7,894 nucleotides of DNA from Bordetella parapertussis (GCA_945877995.1 CAMDXD010000177.1:1-7894), one strand, 5' to 3'. Positions 1-6,328 are shown, counted from the first letter of the stretch. Notes: a model not told the origin generated them from the letters alone. Numbers and translations: made by a program.

Positions 1-742
1 CATCGGTGAGCGCGCCGGCCGCAGCCACGCGCACACCCAGCACGGCACATCCGCTGCCATGTGCCCGCTGGATGATCGCGCGCGGACGTGGCGGCTCATC
101 GAACGTGTGCAGGTTGCCCAGCAGATCGAGCGGATTGGCGATGGCCTCGATCAGCTGCGGCACCGGGTCGTCCGCGAGCGCATGCAGTATCTGTGAGGTC
201 GCGCCGATCCCGGACATGCCCCAGCCAGCGATCCTGCCGGCCGACACCAGATCCACCAGCAACGGTCGAACCTTATCGGCGTACGTGGACCAGGGCAGGC
301 CCGGCCAGATGCTGGCCTTTTCATCAGGCACCAGCTGGTTATGCAACAGGACAAAGTCCACGCGCGGCAGGCGCATGCGCGCAAGACTCGCCGCCAGGCT
401 CTCTTCGAGTGCACGGCAATGGTCGCGCTCACCTGCATCGAAAAGCACCTTGGTCAGCACTCGTACCCCTGCAGGCAGGGCGCCATCGAAGGCTTCGCCG
501 ACCATCTGTTCCGCGCGCAGGTCGCCGTACTTGGGCGCCATGTCGAGCAGAGTGATCCCGGCAGCCGCTGCCGCTCGCAGCGTGGCGATGCCCTCTTCAC
601 GCGCGACGGCACCCCAATGGCTCGCTACCCCCGCCCCGCCCAGCGCGAGGGCGCTGACCACCCCGAAGCGACCCAGCACGCGCGGCGCAGTCCGCGAACC
701 CGGGGCTGCATCAAGGACCAATGGGGTGTCTTTCACAGTCAC
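1..742 (-). CDS. Aldo/keto reductase family oxidoreductase (partial, C-terminus beyond the window)
   Basis: This gene encodes a probable NAD(P)H-dependent oxidoreductase of carbonyls, sugars or lactols with the TIM-barrel aldo/keto reductase fold, acting in the cytoplasm. About 247 residues are visible and the reading frame is still open at base 1. The catalytic tetrad can be read: Asp67 and Tyr72 in LLDMAPKYG, Lys98 in VLTKV, and His134 in VLLHNQ. The N-terminal stretch LGRFGVVSALALGGAG matches the usual family opening, and GRIAGWGMSGIG matches the later conserved glycine segment. The DxAPxYG form resembles the D-threo-aldose/L-fucose/pyridoxal dehydrogenase group, but the substrate cannot be read from the sequence. 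No suitable ATG exists, so GTG at 742-740 is chosen; a GAG lies 7 nt before it, and another GTG follows at 736-734. It starts 4 nt after the stop of the Bug receptor gene, so the two are probably co-transcribed and may serve one catabolic route. Confidence 0.87.
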   Translation of the reverse strand, partial: MTVKDTPLVLDAAPGSRTAPRVLGRFGVVSALALGGAGVASHWGAVAREEGIATLRAAAAAGITLLDMAPKYGDLRAEQMVGEAFDGALPAGVRVLTKVLFDAGERDHCRALEESLAASLARMRLPRVDFVLLHNQLVPDEKASIWPGLPWSTYADKVRPLLVDLVSAGRIAGWGMSGIGATSQILHALADDPVPQLIEAIANPLDLLGNLHTFDEPPRPRAIIQRAHGSGCAVLGVRVAAAGALTD

Positions 743-746
743 CGAT

Positions 747-1745
747 TCACTCGACCCGGATGCCTGCCTGCTTCACGAACGGCAGCCAGCGCTCGACCTG
801 CTTGCGGATAAACGCGTCGTACTCGGCGGGCGTGCTACCCACCGGATCCATCGCCAGGTCATCCAGCCGCTCGCGCGACTCGGGGCGAAGCACCGCCTTG
901 CGTGTTTCATCGGCCAGGCGATTGGCGATCGCCGGCGAAAGCCCGGCCGGCGCATGCAGGCCGTGGAAGTTCAAGCCTTCATAGCCGCTGAGCAGGCTCG
1001 AAACCGCGGGCACGCCCGGCAACCGCGGGGTCGGCGCCGCGCTGGTGACGGCGAGTGCGCGCAACTTGCCCGCCGCGAGCTGGCCCACGGCGGACGACAC
1101 GGCAACCATCGCGCTGTCCACTTCGCCGCCGACCACTCCGACCACGGCGGGCGCGCCGCCTTTGTACGGCACGTGCAGCGCCTGCGTCTTGCCCATGAAC
1201 TGCAACAGCTCCATAAATACATGCGGCGAAGTACCGATCCCGGCACTACCGTAACGCAATGCACCGGCCTTTGACCGACCGCGCTCGATGAAGTCCTTCA
1301 GGCTCACGATTGGCGAGCCGGCCGGGGTAACCAGCACCAACGGAAAGGTGACCGCGAGCGAAACGTGGGTGAAGCTCTTCACCGGGTCGTACGGAAGCTG
1401 GCTGAACAGCCCGCCAGCGACCACATTGGGTCCGAAATCGCCGACCAGAAGCGTGTATCCGTCCGGCGCCGCGCGCGCGGCAATGGCAGCACCAATGGTG
1501 CCGCCCGCACCCGTGCGGTTGTCGACGAGCACGCTTTGGCCGAGTTGCTCACCCAGGCGCTGGCCGAGGATGCGTGCGACGGTATCCGTTGATCCACCGG
1601 GGGCGAACGGCGCAATCAACCGGATGGGCCGATCGGGGTAGCCTTGCGCCCCAACCGATGCGGGAGCAACCCAAAGTGCAAGGACCAGCGCCATGCCGAC
1701 GCGACGAACGCTGTCAGCATGGACCGCTAGTGCGCGTTTGTTCAT
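747..1745 (-). CDS. Bug/TctC family tripartite tricarboxylate transporter substrate-binding protein
   Basis: This is a periplasmic receptor that binds a small organic acid or similar solute and delivers it to a TctA/TctB-type membrane permease. The protein has 332 residues, normal for the family. Residues 1-33 form a signal peptide: basic start, hydrophobic core about 17-29, likely cleavage after Ala33 (SVGA|Q). The mature protein opens with the family signature YPDRPIRLIAPFAPGGSTDTVAR, here split as YPDRPIRLIAP plus FAPGGSTDTVAR, with Asp54 in the ligand-contact loop. DNRTGAGGTIGA, PDGYTLL and HVPYKGGAPA are further typical segments. The ATG at 1745-1743 follows a strong AGGAGGAG at 1755-1748, so the start is secure. 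No tctA or tctB gene lies in the window, as is common for the many orphan Bug receptors of Burkholderiales. The ligand is unknown. The partner aldo/keto reductase downstream hints at a carbonyl- or sugar-derived acid, but this is only inference. Confidence 0.95.
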   Translation of the reverse strand: MNKRALAVHADSVRRVGMALVLALWVAPASVGAQGYPDRPIRLIAPFAPGGSTDTVARILGQRLGEQLGQSVLVDNRTGAGGTIGAAIAARAAPDGYTLLVGDFGPNVVAGGLFSQLPYDPVKSFTHVSLAVTFPLVLVTPAGSPIVSLKDFIERGRSKAGALRYGSAGIGTSPHVFMELLQFMGKTQALHVPYKGGAPAVVGVVGGEVDSAMVAVSSAVGQLAAGKLRALAVTSAAPTPRLPGVPAVSSLLSGYEGLNFHGLHAPAGLSPAIANRLADETRKAVLRPESRERLDDLAMDPVGSTPAEYDAFIRKQVERWLPFVKQAGIRVE

Positions 1746-1747
1746 GA

Positions 1748-1755
1748 CTCCTCCT
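1748..1755 (-). promoter_or_regulatory. Strong ribosome binding site of the Bug receptor gene
   Basis: On the minus strand AGGAGGAG precedes the ATG at 1745; the AGGAGG core ends 4 nt before the start codon. It fixes the start of the Bug gene and is much stronger than the sites in front of gap, arsJ and arsR. Confidence 0.8.
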
Positions 1756-1801
1756 GGGCTGTGCGGTCGTGAGGCCGCGCGTGACCTGCGGCAGCGCCAT
1801 G

Positions 1802-1836
1802 TTCCGCTCAGCGGAATCTCGTTGCGCTGAGAGGAA
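1802..1836. promoter_or_regulatory. Tandem palindromic operator candidate upstream of the Bug-AKR operon
   Basis: Bases 1802-1816 read TTCCGCTCAGCGGAA, a perfect inverted repeat with 7-bp arms around one central base. Bases 1822-1836 read TTGCGCTGAGAGGAA, which agrees with the first copy at 12 of 15 positions but is an imperfect palindrome. The copies are offset by exactly 20 bp, about two helical turns, so two dimers would sit on the same DNA face. Palindromes with TTCCG/CGGAA arms are a style seen for IclR-family regulators; that assignment is inference, and no regulator gene lies in the window. The sites are 57-91 bp from the Bug start codon. Confidence 0.55.
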
Positions 1837-1949
1837 GGCTAGCAAAGGCATTCGGCAAGTGCAACCTGCCCCCGCGAGCGTGCCGTCCTCAGCCCGCACC
1901 CGTGACGGAACGAGGACCCGCGTTCACGGGACTGTCATCAACCCGCTCC

Positions 1950-1955
1950 TATAAT
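1950..1955 (+). promoter_or_regulatory. Consensus -10 box of the likely ars operon promoter
   Basis: TATAAT at 1950-1955 is a perfect sigma-70 -10 hexamer in an otherwise GC-rich region and lies 106 bp before the gap start codon. A start of transcription near 1962 is expected. No convincing -35 hexamer lies 16-18 bp upstream: TTCACG at 1923-1928 is the nearest resemblance, with a long 21-bp spacer. The promoter would drive gap-arsJ-arsR-arsC-acr3. Confidence 0.5.
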
Positions 1956-1966
1956 TCGACGGTCGT

Positions 1967-2012
1967 GGAAAGATCACTGCGTGTGATGTCTGGACCTCGT
2001 CCGGACGTCGCG
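1967..2012 (+). promoter_or_regulatory. Structured leader or operator region of the ars operon
   Basis: Just downstream of the expected transcription start lie two overlapping inverted repeats. The first is ATCAC (1973-1977) with GTGAT (1983-1987). The second runs from 1982 to 2012, has a 3-nt CTC loop at 1996-1998 and, read as RNA, gives 14 consecutive pairs, 10 Watson-Crick and 4 G-U. The two share bases 1983-1987 and cannot both form. No T-run follows, so it is not a simple terminator. Binding by the operon's own ArsR, or an RNA-level effect, are both possible. Part of this region recurs at 4661-4684. Confidence 0.45.
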
Positions 2013-2061
2013 GGCCATTGTGCTGTTTCCGCATCCTCCCTACCGTAGTGATCGGATCATC

Positions 2062-3105
2062 ATGAAAGTCGGCATCAACGGCATGGGACGCATCGGCCGG
2101 CTTGCGCTGCGCGCAGCCTTCGGCGCGGCCGAGCGGCAGGCGGACGATCCGCGCGCCGGCAACCGTCTCGAAGTCGTCCACCTGAACGAGATCAAAGGCG
2201 GCGCCGCCGCCACCGCGCACCTGCTCACCTTCGATACGGTACAGGGCCGCTGGCGCGAATCGATCGAGGCGCAGGGCGAGGCGGCAATCGGCATCGGCGG
2301 GCGCCAGCTCGGCTTCACCTCGCATGCCGTGGCGGCCGACATCCCGTGGGGCGACCTCGGCGTCGACCTGGTACTCGAATGCACCGGCAAGTTCCTGACC
2401 CCGGAAACGCTGCAGGGCCATCTCGATCGCGGCGCGAAGCGGGTGATCGTCGCCGCGCCGGTGAAGGTCGGCGACGTACTGAACATCGTCGTCGGCGTCA
2501 ACGAGGGCCTGTACGACCCCACGCGCAATCGCATCGTGACCGCGGCCTCCTGCACCACCAACTGCCTGGCACCGGTGGTCAAGGTGGTGCACGAGGCGAT
2601 CGGCATCCGCCACGGGCAGATCACCACCATCCACGACCCGACCAACACCAACGTCGTGGTGGACGCGCCACACAAGGACCTGCGCCGCGCACGCAGCGCT
2701 ATGCAAAGCCTGGCACCGACCACCACCGGCAGCGCGACCGCGATCGCGCTGATCTATCCGGAACTCAAGGGCAAGCTGAACGGTCACGCCGTGCGGGCAC
2801 CGGTGCTGAACGCATCGCTGACCGACTGCGTGTTCGAGATGCAGCGCGAGACCACCGTGGCCGAGGTGAACCGGCTGTTCGCAGAGGCCGCACGCGGACC
2901 GCTTGCCGGCATCCTCGGTTACGAAGAGCGACCACTGGTCAGCGCCGACTATGCCGGCGACACGCGCAGCTCGATCGTCGACGCGCCGTCGACGATGGTG
3001 ACCGACGGCACGCTGCTCAAGGTCTACGCCTGGTACGACAACGAGATGGGCTATGCCTGCCGCATGGTCGACCTCGCCTGCCACATGCAGGTGCGCGGCA
3101 TCTGA
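2062..3105 (+). CDS. gap: ArsJ-associated glyceraldehyde-3-phosphate dehydrogenase
   Basis: This gene encodes GAPDH of the type found in arsenic operons. With arsenate in place of phosphate it is expected to form 1-arseno-3-phosphoglycerate in the cytoplasm, the substrate of the ArsJ exporter encoded next. The 347-residue protein begins with the NAD-binding Rossmann motif INGMGRIGR (5-13). Asn42-Glu43 sits at the usual cofactor position. The catalytic segment ASCTTNCLAP holds nucleophile Cys164, and His191 lies in TTIHDPTNT, followed by HKDLRRARSA and the closing WYDNEMGYACRMVDL. An upstream in-frame ATG at 2020 is rejected because MKVGINGMGRIGR at 2062 is the natural GAPDH start; the Shine-Dalgarno there is weak. 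The stop overlaps the arsJ start by one base (TGATG). A purely glycolytic role is less likely given the neighbours. Family and role are known from ars operons; activity here is inferred. Confidence 0.94.
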   Translation: MKVGINGMGRIGRLALRAAFGAAERQADDPRAGNRLEVVHLNEIKGGAAATAHLLTFDTVQGRWRESIEAQGEAAIGIGGRQLGFTSHAVAADIPWGDLGVDLVLECTGKFLTPETLQGHLDRGAKRVIVAAPVKVGDVLNIVVGVNEGLYDPTRNRIVTAASCTTNCLAPVVKVVHEAIGIRHGQITTIHDPTNTNVVVDAPHKDLRRARSAMQSLAPTTTGSATAIALIYPELKGKLNGHAVRAPVLNASLTDCVFEMQRETTVAEVNRLFAEAARGPLAGILGYEERPLVSADYAGDTRSSIVDAPSTMVTDGTLLKVYAWYDNEMGYACRMVDLACHMQVRGI

Positions 3106-4316
3106 TGAGCGGCAGCCGCAACTACGCGATCGTCACCGCCGCGTACTGGGGGTTCACCCTCACCGACGGCGCGCTGCGCATGCTGGTGCTGCTGCACTTC
3201 TACAAGCTCGGCTATTCGCCGTTCACGCTTGCCTTCCTGTTCCTGCTGTACGAAGCCGCCGGCGTGCTGGCCAACCTTGTCGGCGGCTGGCTGGCCACCC
3301 GCTACGGCATCTCGCGCATGCTGTCGATCGGGCTGGTACTGCAGATCACCGGCTTCCTGCTGCTGTCGCTGCTGTCGCCGGCCTGGACGGCAGCAATGTC
3401 GGTGGCCTGGGTGGTGCTGGCGCAGGGCATCTGCGGCGTCGCGAAGGACCTGACCAAGACCGCCAGCAAGTCGGCGATCAAGCTCACCGCGGGCGATGCG
3501 TCCGGGCGGCTGTTCCGCTGGGTCGCCTGGTTCACCGGCAGCAAGAATGCGATGAAGGGCTTCGGCTTCTTTCTCGGCGGGCTGCTGCTCGAGGCACTCG
3601 GCTTCCGCGGCGCGCTGTGGGCGATGGCCGCGTTGCTCGGCTGCGTGCTGGCCGGCGTGCTGGCCTTCGTGCCGCCGCTGATGGGACGCGCGAAGGCATC
3701 GAAGTCGCTGCGCGAGCTGTTCGCGAAGAGTCGCGGGGTCAACCTGCTCGCTGCCGCACGGGTGGTGCTGTTCGGTGCGCGCGATGTCTGGTTCGTGGTG
3801 GGCGTGCCGGTGTTCCTCTATTCGTCCGGCTGGACATTCACGATGGTCGGCGCCTTCCTCGCGCTGTGGACCATCGGCTACGGACTGGTGCAGGCGATCG
3901 CGCCGTCACTGGTCCGGCGCAGCGAGGATGGACTGTCCACCGAGGTGCCGGCTGCGCGCCTGTGGTCTGCGCTGCTCGCACTGGTCACGATCGGGCTGGC
4001 CGCGGCGGTCGCGCTGCAGGTGCCTGCACTCGACTGGGTGGTGGTCGCGGGGCTGAGCGTGTTCGGCTTCGCCTTCGCGGTGAACTCGTCGATCCACTCG
4101 TACCTGGTGCTGGCCTATGCCGGCTCGGAGAAGGCAGCCGAGGATGTCGGCTTCTACTACGCGGCCAATGCACTGGGCCGCTTCGGCGGCACGCTGCTGT
4201 CGGGCCTGCTCTACCAGTGGGGTGGGTTGTTCGCCACGCTGTGCGGCGCAGCGGCGATGCTCGCCGTGTGCTGGGCGGTGACGCTGCTGCTGCCGACAGA
4301 TCGAGCGCAGGCATGA
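3105..4316 (+). CDS. arsJ: ArsJ, MFS-type organoarsenical efflux permease
   Basis: This is an inner-membrane major facilitator protein expected to export 1-arseno-3-phosphoglycerate made by the adjacent GAPDH; the product then hydrolyses outside to arsenate. The 403-residue protein is strongly hydrophobic with many membrane segments spread over its whole length. It starts with the ArsJ hallmark NYAIVTAAYWGFTLTDGALR, followed by LLHFYKLGYSPF and FLFLLYEAAGVLANLVGGWL. The segment GVAKDLTKTASKSAIK (about 110-125) is also typical of this family and not of general MFS drug pumps. The ATG at 3105 overlaps the gap stop codon by one base, and the stop overlaps arsR by four, so translation is probably coupled. 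Nothing is truncated. Confidence 0.93.
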   Translation: MSGSRNYAIVTAAYWGFTLTDGALRMLVLLHFYKLGYSPFTLAFLFLLYEAAGVLANLVGGWLATRYGISRMLSIGLVLQITGFLLLSLLSPAWTAAMSVAWVVLAQGICGVAKDLTKTASKSAIKLTAGDASGRLFRWVAWFTGSKNAMKGFGFFLGGLLLEALGFRGALWAMAALLGCVLAGVLAFVPPLMGRAKASKSLRELFAKSRGVNLLAAARVVLFGARDVWFVVGVPVFLYSSGWTFTMVGAFLALWTIGYGLVQAIAPSLVRRSEDGLSTEVPAARLWSALLALVTIGLAAAVALQVPALDWVVVAGLSVFGFAFAVNSSIHSYLVLAYAGSEKAAEDVGFYYAANALGRFGGTLLSGLLYQWGGLFATLCGAAAMLAVCWAVTLLLPTDRAQA

Positions 4317-4657
4317 TGGATGAATCGACTGCGGTCGCCTCGCTCGCCGCCCTCGCGCAGCCGATGCGCCTGCGCGTGTTCCGAGTGCTGGTCGGCGCGG
4401 GGCCGGCCGGGCTCACGCCAGGCGTGCTGTCGGCACTGCTCGACGTACCGCCATCGACGCTGTCGTTCCACCTGAAGGGGCTCGCGCGCGCCGGGCTCGT
4501 CGCGCCGGTGCGCGAGGGGCGCCACCTGCACTACCGGCCGGCGCTCGGGCAGATGAACGCACTGCTCGGCTACCTCACCGACCATTGCTGCGAGGCGGGC
4601 GCCGCAGACGGGTGTGCGATACAGCCGCGCGAGGCGAAGCCTTGCACGGCTTGCTGA
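4313..4657 (+). CDS. arsR: ArsR-family arsenite-responsive transcriptional repressor
   Basis: This is a small winged-helix dimeric repressor, expected to bind the ars promoter and release it when arsenite binds. The protein has 114 residues. A helix-turn-helix spans about residues 35-63 (SALLDVPPSTLSFHLKGL), followed by the wing REGRHLHYRP. There is no ELCVCDL-type cysteine pair in the DNA-binding helix. Instead cysteines cluster at the C-terminus: Cys92, Cys93, Cys101, Cys111 and Cys114. This resembles the Acidithiobacillus ferrooxidans ArsR class, where an adjacent cysteine pair plus a third C-terminal cysteine bind As(III). The start is ATGATG; the first ATG (4313) gives the 4-nt overlap with arsJ, and the second at 4316 is possible. 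It is third in the operon, so control would be autoregulatory. Confidence 0.95.
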   Translation: MMDESTAVASLAALAQPMRLRVFRVLVGAGPAGLTPGVLSALLDVPPSTLSFHLKGLARAGLVAPVREGRHLHYRPALGQMNALLGYLTDHCCEAGAADGCAIQPREAKPCTAC

Positions 4658-4660
4658 GCA

Positions 4661-4684
4661 GGAAAGATGTCAGGACCCGTCCGG
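4661..4684 (+). repeat. Second copy of the ars leader element, in the arsR-arsC gap
   Basis: Bases 4661-4668 read GGAAAGAT and 4669-4684 read GTCAGGACCCGTCCGG. The operon leader has GGAAAGAT at 1967-1974, then 13 extra bases, then GTCTGGACCTCGTCCGG at 1988-2004. The copies therefore differ by one 13-base absence, one substitution and one single-base gap. The absent segment lies between two GAT trinucleotides, as a slip or deletion would leave it. It lies in the 67-nt gap before arsC, the only sizeable gap within the operon. No TATAAT-like box lies at the equivalent distance upstream. It may be a duplicated operator or a scar of operon assembly. Confidence 0.6.
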
Positions 4685-4724
4685 CACAGGATGGGACATA
4701 CGGGGAAAACCACAGGGGACTGAG

Positions 4725-5231
4725 ATGGAAACAGCGGCGACAGACCGGATCTACAACGCATTGTTCATATGCACGCACAACTCGGCGCGCTCGATCATGG
4801 CGGAAGCCCTGCTGAACAGCCTGGCACGCGGCCGCTTCGTCGCGTACTCCGCCGGCAGCCAGCCATCGGGTACGGTGCATCCGGTCGCCCTGCAGACGAT
4901 CGCACGGCTGGGCCTGGGCACGACCGGACTGCACAGCAAGGACTGGAAGGTCTTCGCGGGCGCGGACGCACCAGCCCTCGACTTCGTGTTCACGGTCTGC
5001 GACAACGCCGCCGGCGAGACCTGCCCGGTCTGGCCAGGCCAGCCGATGACCGCGCACTGGGGCGTCGCCGACCCTTCGTTGTCACAAGGCACCGACGAGC
5101 AGGTGCTGAAAGCGTTCCGCGATACCGCCACCGTCCTCAAGCGCAGGATCGAGCTGATGCTCGCACTGCCGATGCAGGCGCTCGACCGGATCTCGCTGCA
5201 GCAGGCGGTCGACCGGATCGGGCGGGAATGA
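4725..5231 (+). CDS. arsC: ArsC, arsenate reductase of the low-molecular-weight phosphatase type
   Basis: This enzyme reduces arsenate to arsenite in the cytoplasm for export by Acr3. The 168-residue protein carries the phosphatase-like P-loop CX5R as Cys16-THNSA-Arg22 (FICTHNSARS). Further cysteines Cys92 and Cys100 lie in TVCDNAAGETCPVWPGQP, and Asp116 in GVADPS is the likely general acid. Three cysteines fit the usual intramolecular relay. Whether thioredoxin or glutaredoxin regenerates it cannot be read safely, since the Cys92-Cys100 spacing matches neither classic prototype exactly. The start at ATG 4725 is chosen over an in-frame ATG at 4614 because AGGGGA (4714-4719) lies 5 nt before it and the conserved domain starts soon after. 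The glutaredoxin-fold R773-type ArsC is excluded by the CX5R loop. The gene ends 4 nt before acr3. Confidence 0.95.
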   Translation: METAATDRIYNALFICTHNSARSIMAEALLNSLARGRFVAYSAGSQPSGTVHPVALQTIARLGLGTTGLHSKDWKVFAGADAPALDFVFTVCDNAAGETCPVWPGQPMTAHWGVADPSLSQGTDEQVLKAFRDTATVLKRRIELMLALPMQALDRISLQQAVDRIGRE

Positions 5232-5235
5232 CCGC

Positions 5236-6288
5236 ATGACGGCTTCGCAGACGGCACCTGCTCCGATGGGCGGGTTCGAGCGCTACCTCACGGTCTGGGT
5301 ACTGCTGTGCATCGTGGCCGGCATCGCCATCGGGCAGTGGTTCCCGGCGCAGGTGCAGGCGGTCGGCAGGCTCGAGGTCGCAAGGGTCAACCTGCCGGTC
5401 GGCCTGCTCATCTGGGTGATGGTGATCCCGATGCTGCTGAAGGTGGACTTCGGCGCACTCGCCCAGGTCCGCAACCACTGGCGAGGCATCGGCGTGACGC
5501 TGTTCGTGAACTGGGCGGTGAAACCGTTCACGATGGCCCTGCTCGGCTGGATCTTCATCCGCCATGTGTTCGCGCCGTGGCTGCCGGAGGGGCAGCACGA
5601 CAGCTACATGGCCGGGCTGATCCTGCTCGCTGCAGCCCCTTGCACGGCGATGGTCTTCGTTTGGAGCCGGCTCACCGGCGGGCATCCACTGTTCACGCTG
5701 TCGCAGGTGGCGCTGAACGACGTGATCATGGTGTTCGCATTCGCGCCGATCGTCGCGCTGCTGCTCGGCCTGTCGGCGATCGTGGTGCCGTGGGACACGC
5801 TGGTCGTCTCGGTCGTGCTGTACATCGTCATCCCGGTGCTGATCGCCCAGGCGCTGCGGCGGATGCTGCTTCGACGGGGACCGCAGGCGCTGGAGTCGAC
5901 ACTCGCAGCGATCGGTCCCTGGTCGATCGGCGCCCTGCTGGCCACGCTGGTATTGCTGTTCGGCTTCCAGGGGGAGGCGATCCTGCGCCAGCCGCTGGTG
6001 ATCGCGATGCTCGCCGTTCCGATCGTGCTGCAGGTGGTATTCAATGCCGGGCTCGCCTACTGGCTGAACCGCCGCCTCGGCGAAACGCATGCCGTGGCCT
6101 GTCCCTCGGCGCTGATCGGCGCCAGCAACTTCTTCGAGCTCGCGGTGGCCGCCGCGATCAGCCTGTTCGGCTTCGAGTCAGGCGCTGCACTGGCCACGGT
6201 CGTGGGCGTGCTGATCGAAGTACCGCTGATGCTGCTGGTGGTGAAGGTGGTGAACGACAGCCGCGGCTGGTACGAGCGCGGCCGCTGA
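5236..6288 (+). CDS. acr3: Acr3 family arsenite efflux permease
   Basis: This is an inner-membrane arsenite exporter of the ACR3 (BART superfamily) group, completing the ArsC route. The 350-residue length and about ten hydrophobic segments fit the family. Conserved features are visible: the cytoplasmic-side loop KVDFGAL (69-75), FVNWAVKPF (90-98), the essential cysteine at Cys136 in LAAAPCTAMVFVWS, the LNDVIM segment, GASNFFELAVA and the C-terminal glutamate Glu328 in GVLIEVPLML. Cys136 and Glu328 correspond to the cysteine and glutamate needed for As(III) transport in characterised Acr3 proteins. It is not ArsB, which has twelve segments and no such motifs. ATG 5236 follows the arsC stop by 4 nt, with a modest GGGAA upstream. 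It is the last gene of the operon and converges on the next gene. Confidence 0.95.
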   Translation: MTASQTAPAPMGGFERYLTVWVLLCIVAGIAIGQWFPAQVQAVGRLEVARVNLPVGLLIWVMVIPMLLKVDFGALAQVRNHWRGIGVTLFVNWAVKPFTMALLGWIFIRHVFAPWLPEGQHDSYMAGLILLAAAPCTAMVFVWSRLTGGHPLFTLSQVALNDVIMVFAFAPIVALLLGLSAIVVPWDTLVVSVVLYIVIPVLIAQALRRMLLRRGPQALESTLAAIGPWSIGALLATLVLLFGFQGEAILRQPLVIAMLAVPIVLQVVFNAGLAYWLNRRLGETHAVACPSALIGASNFFELAVAAAISLFGFESGAALATVVGVLIEVPLMLLVVKVVNDSRGWYERGR

Positions 6289-6301
6289 CCGGCGTGCGTA
6301 C

Positions 6302-6328
6302 CTGGCCGGCTCAGCGCAGCCCGGCCAG
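6302..6328. terminator. GC-rich inverted repeat at the convergent acr3/hydrolase junction
   Basis: CTGGCCGG at 6302-6309 and CCGGCCAG at 6321-6328 form a perfect 8-bp stem with an 11-nt loop. It starts 14 nt after the acr3 stop and overlaps the last codons and stop of the converging hydrolase gene. No T-run follows on either strand, so this is not a canonical intrinsic terminator, but the hairpin may slow or end transcription from both sides. Part of the stem encodes the hydrolase C-terminus, so coincidence is possible. Confidence 0.35.

Larger units (their letters stand above)
1746..2061. other. 316-bp divergent intergenic region between the Bug gene and the ars operon
   Basis: No gene is seen here: the short open frames lack family features and ribosome binding sites. 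The side near the Bug gene carries the tandem palindromes (1802-1836). The side near gap carries the TATAAT box and the structured ars leader. The middle part, about 1840-1945, shows nothing I can name. The two sets of sites are well separated, so the two transcription units are probably controlled independently. Confidence 0.8.

Noticed and set aside
6..1274. 422-codon open frame on the plus strand at the left edge
   Set aside because: It is antisense to both the aldo/keto reductase and Bug genes, has an Arg/Ala/Ser-rich composition and no recognisable domain.
2049..2059. TGATCGGATCA palindrome just before the gap start codon
   Set aside because: Its arms are only 5 bp and it overlaps the ribosome-binding area; too short to support a regulatory call on its own.
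2020..2061. Earlier ATG for gap
   Set aside because: It adds 14 residues (MLFPHPPYRSDRII) before the conserved GAPDH N-terminus and has no ribosome binding site.
1924..3084. 386-codon open frame on the minus strand opposite gap
   Set aside because: It mirrors the GAPDH reading frame in GC-rich DNA. The translation is low-complexity and matches no family, while the plus strand encodes a complete GAPDH.
2346..3104. N-terminal extension of the arsJ reading frame through gap
   Set aside because: The extra sequence is an out-of-frame reading of gap. The ArsJ family start MSGSRNYAIVTAAYWG lies at 3105.
3053..4312. N-terminal extension of the arsR frame through arsJ
   Set aside because: It is an out-of-frame reading of arsJ; the ArsR protein begins at 4313 with a normal 114-residue length.
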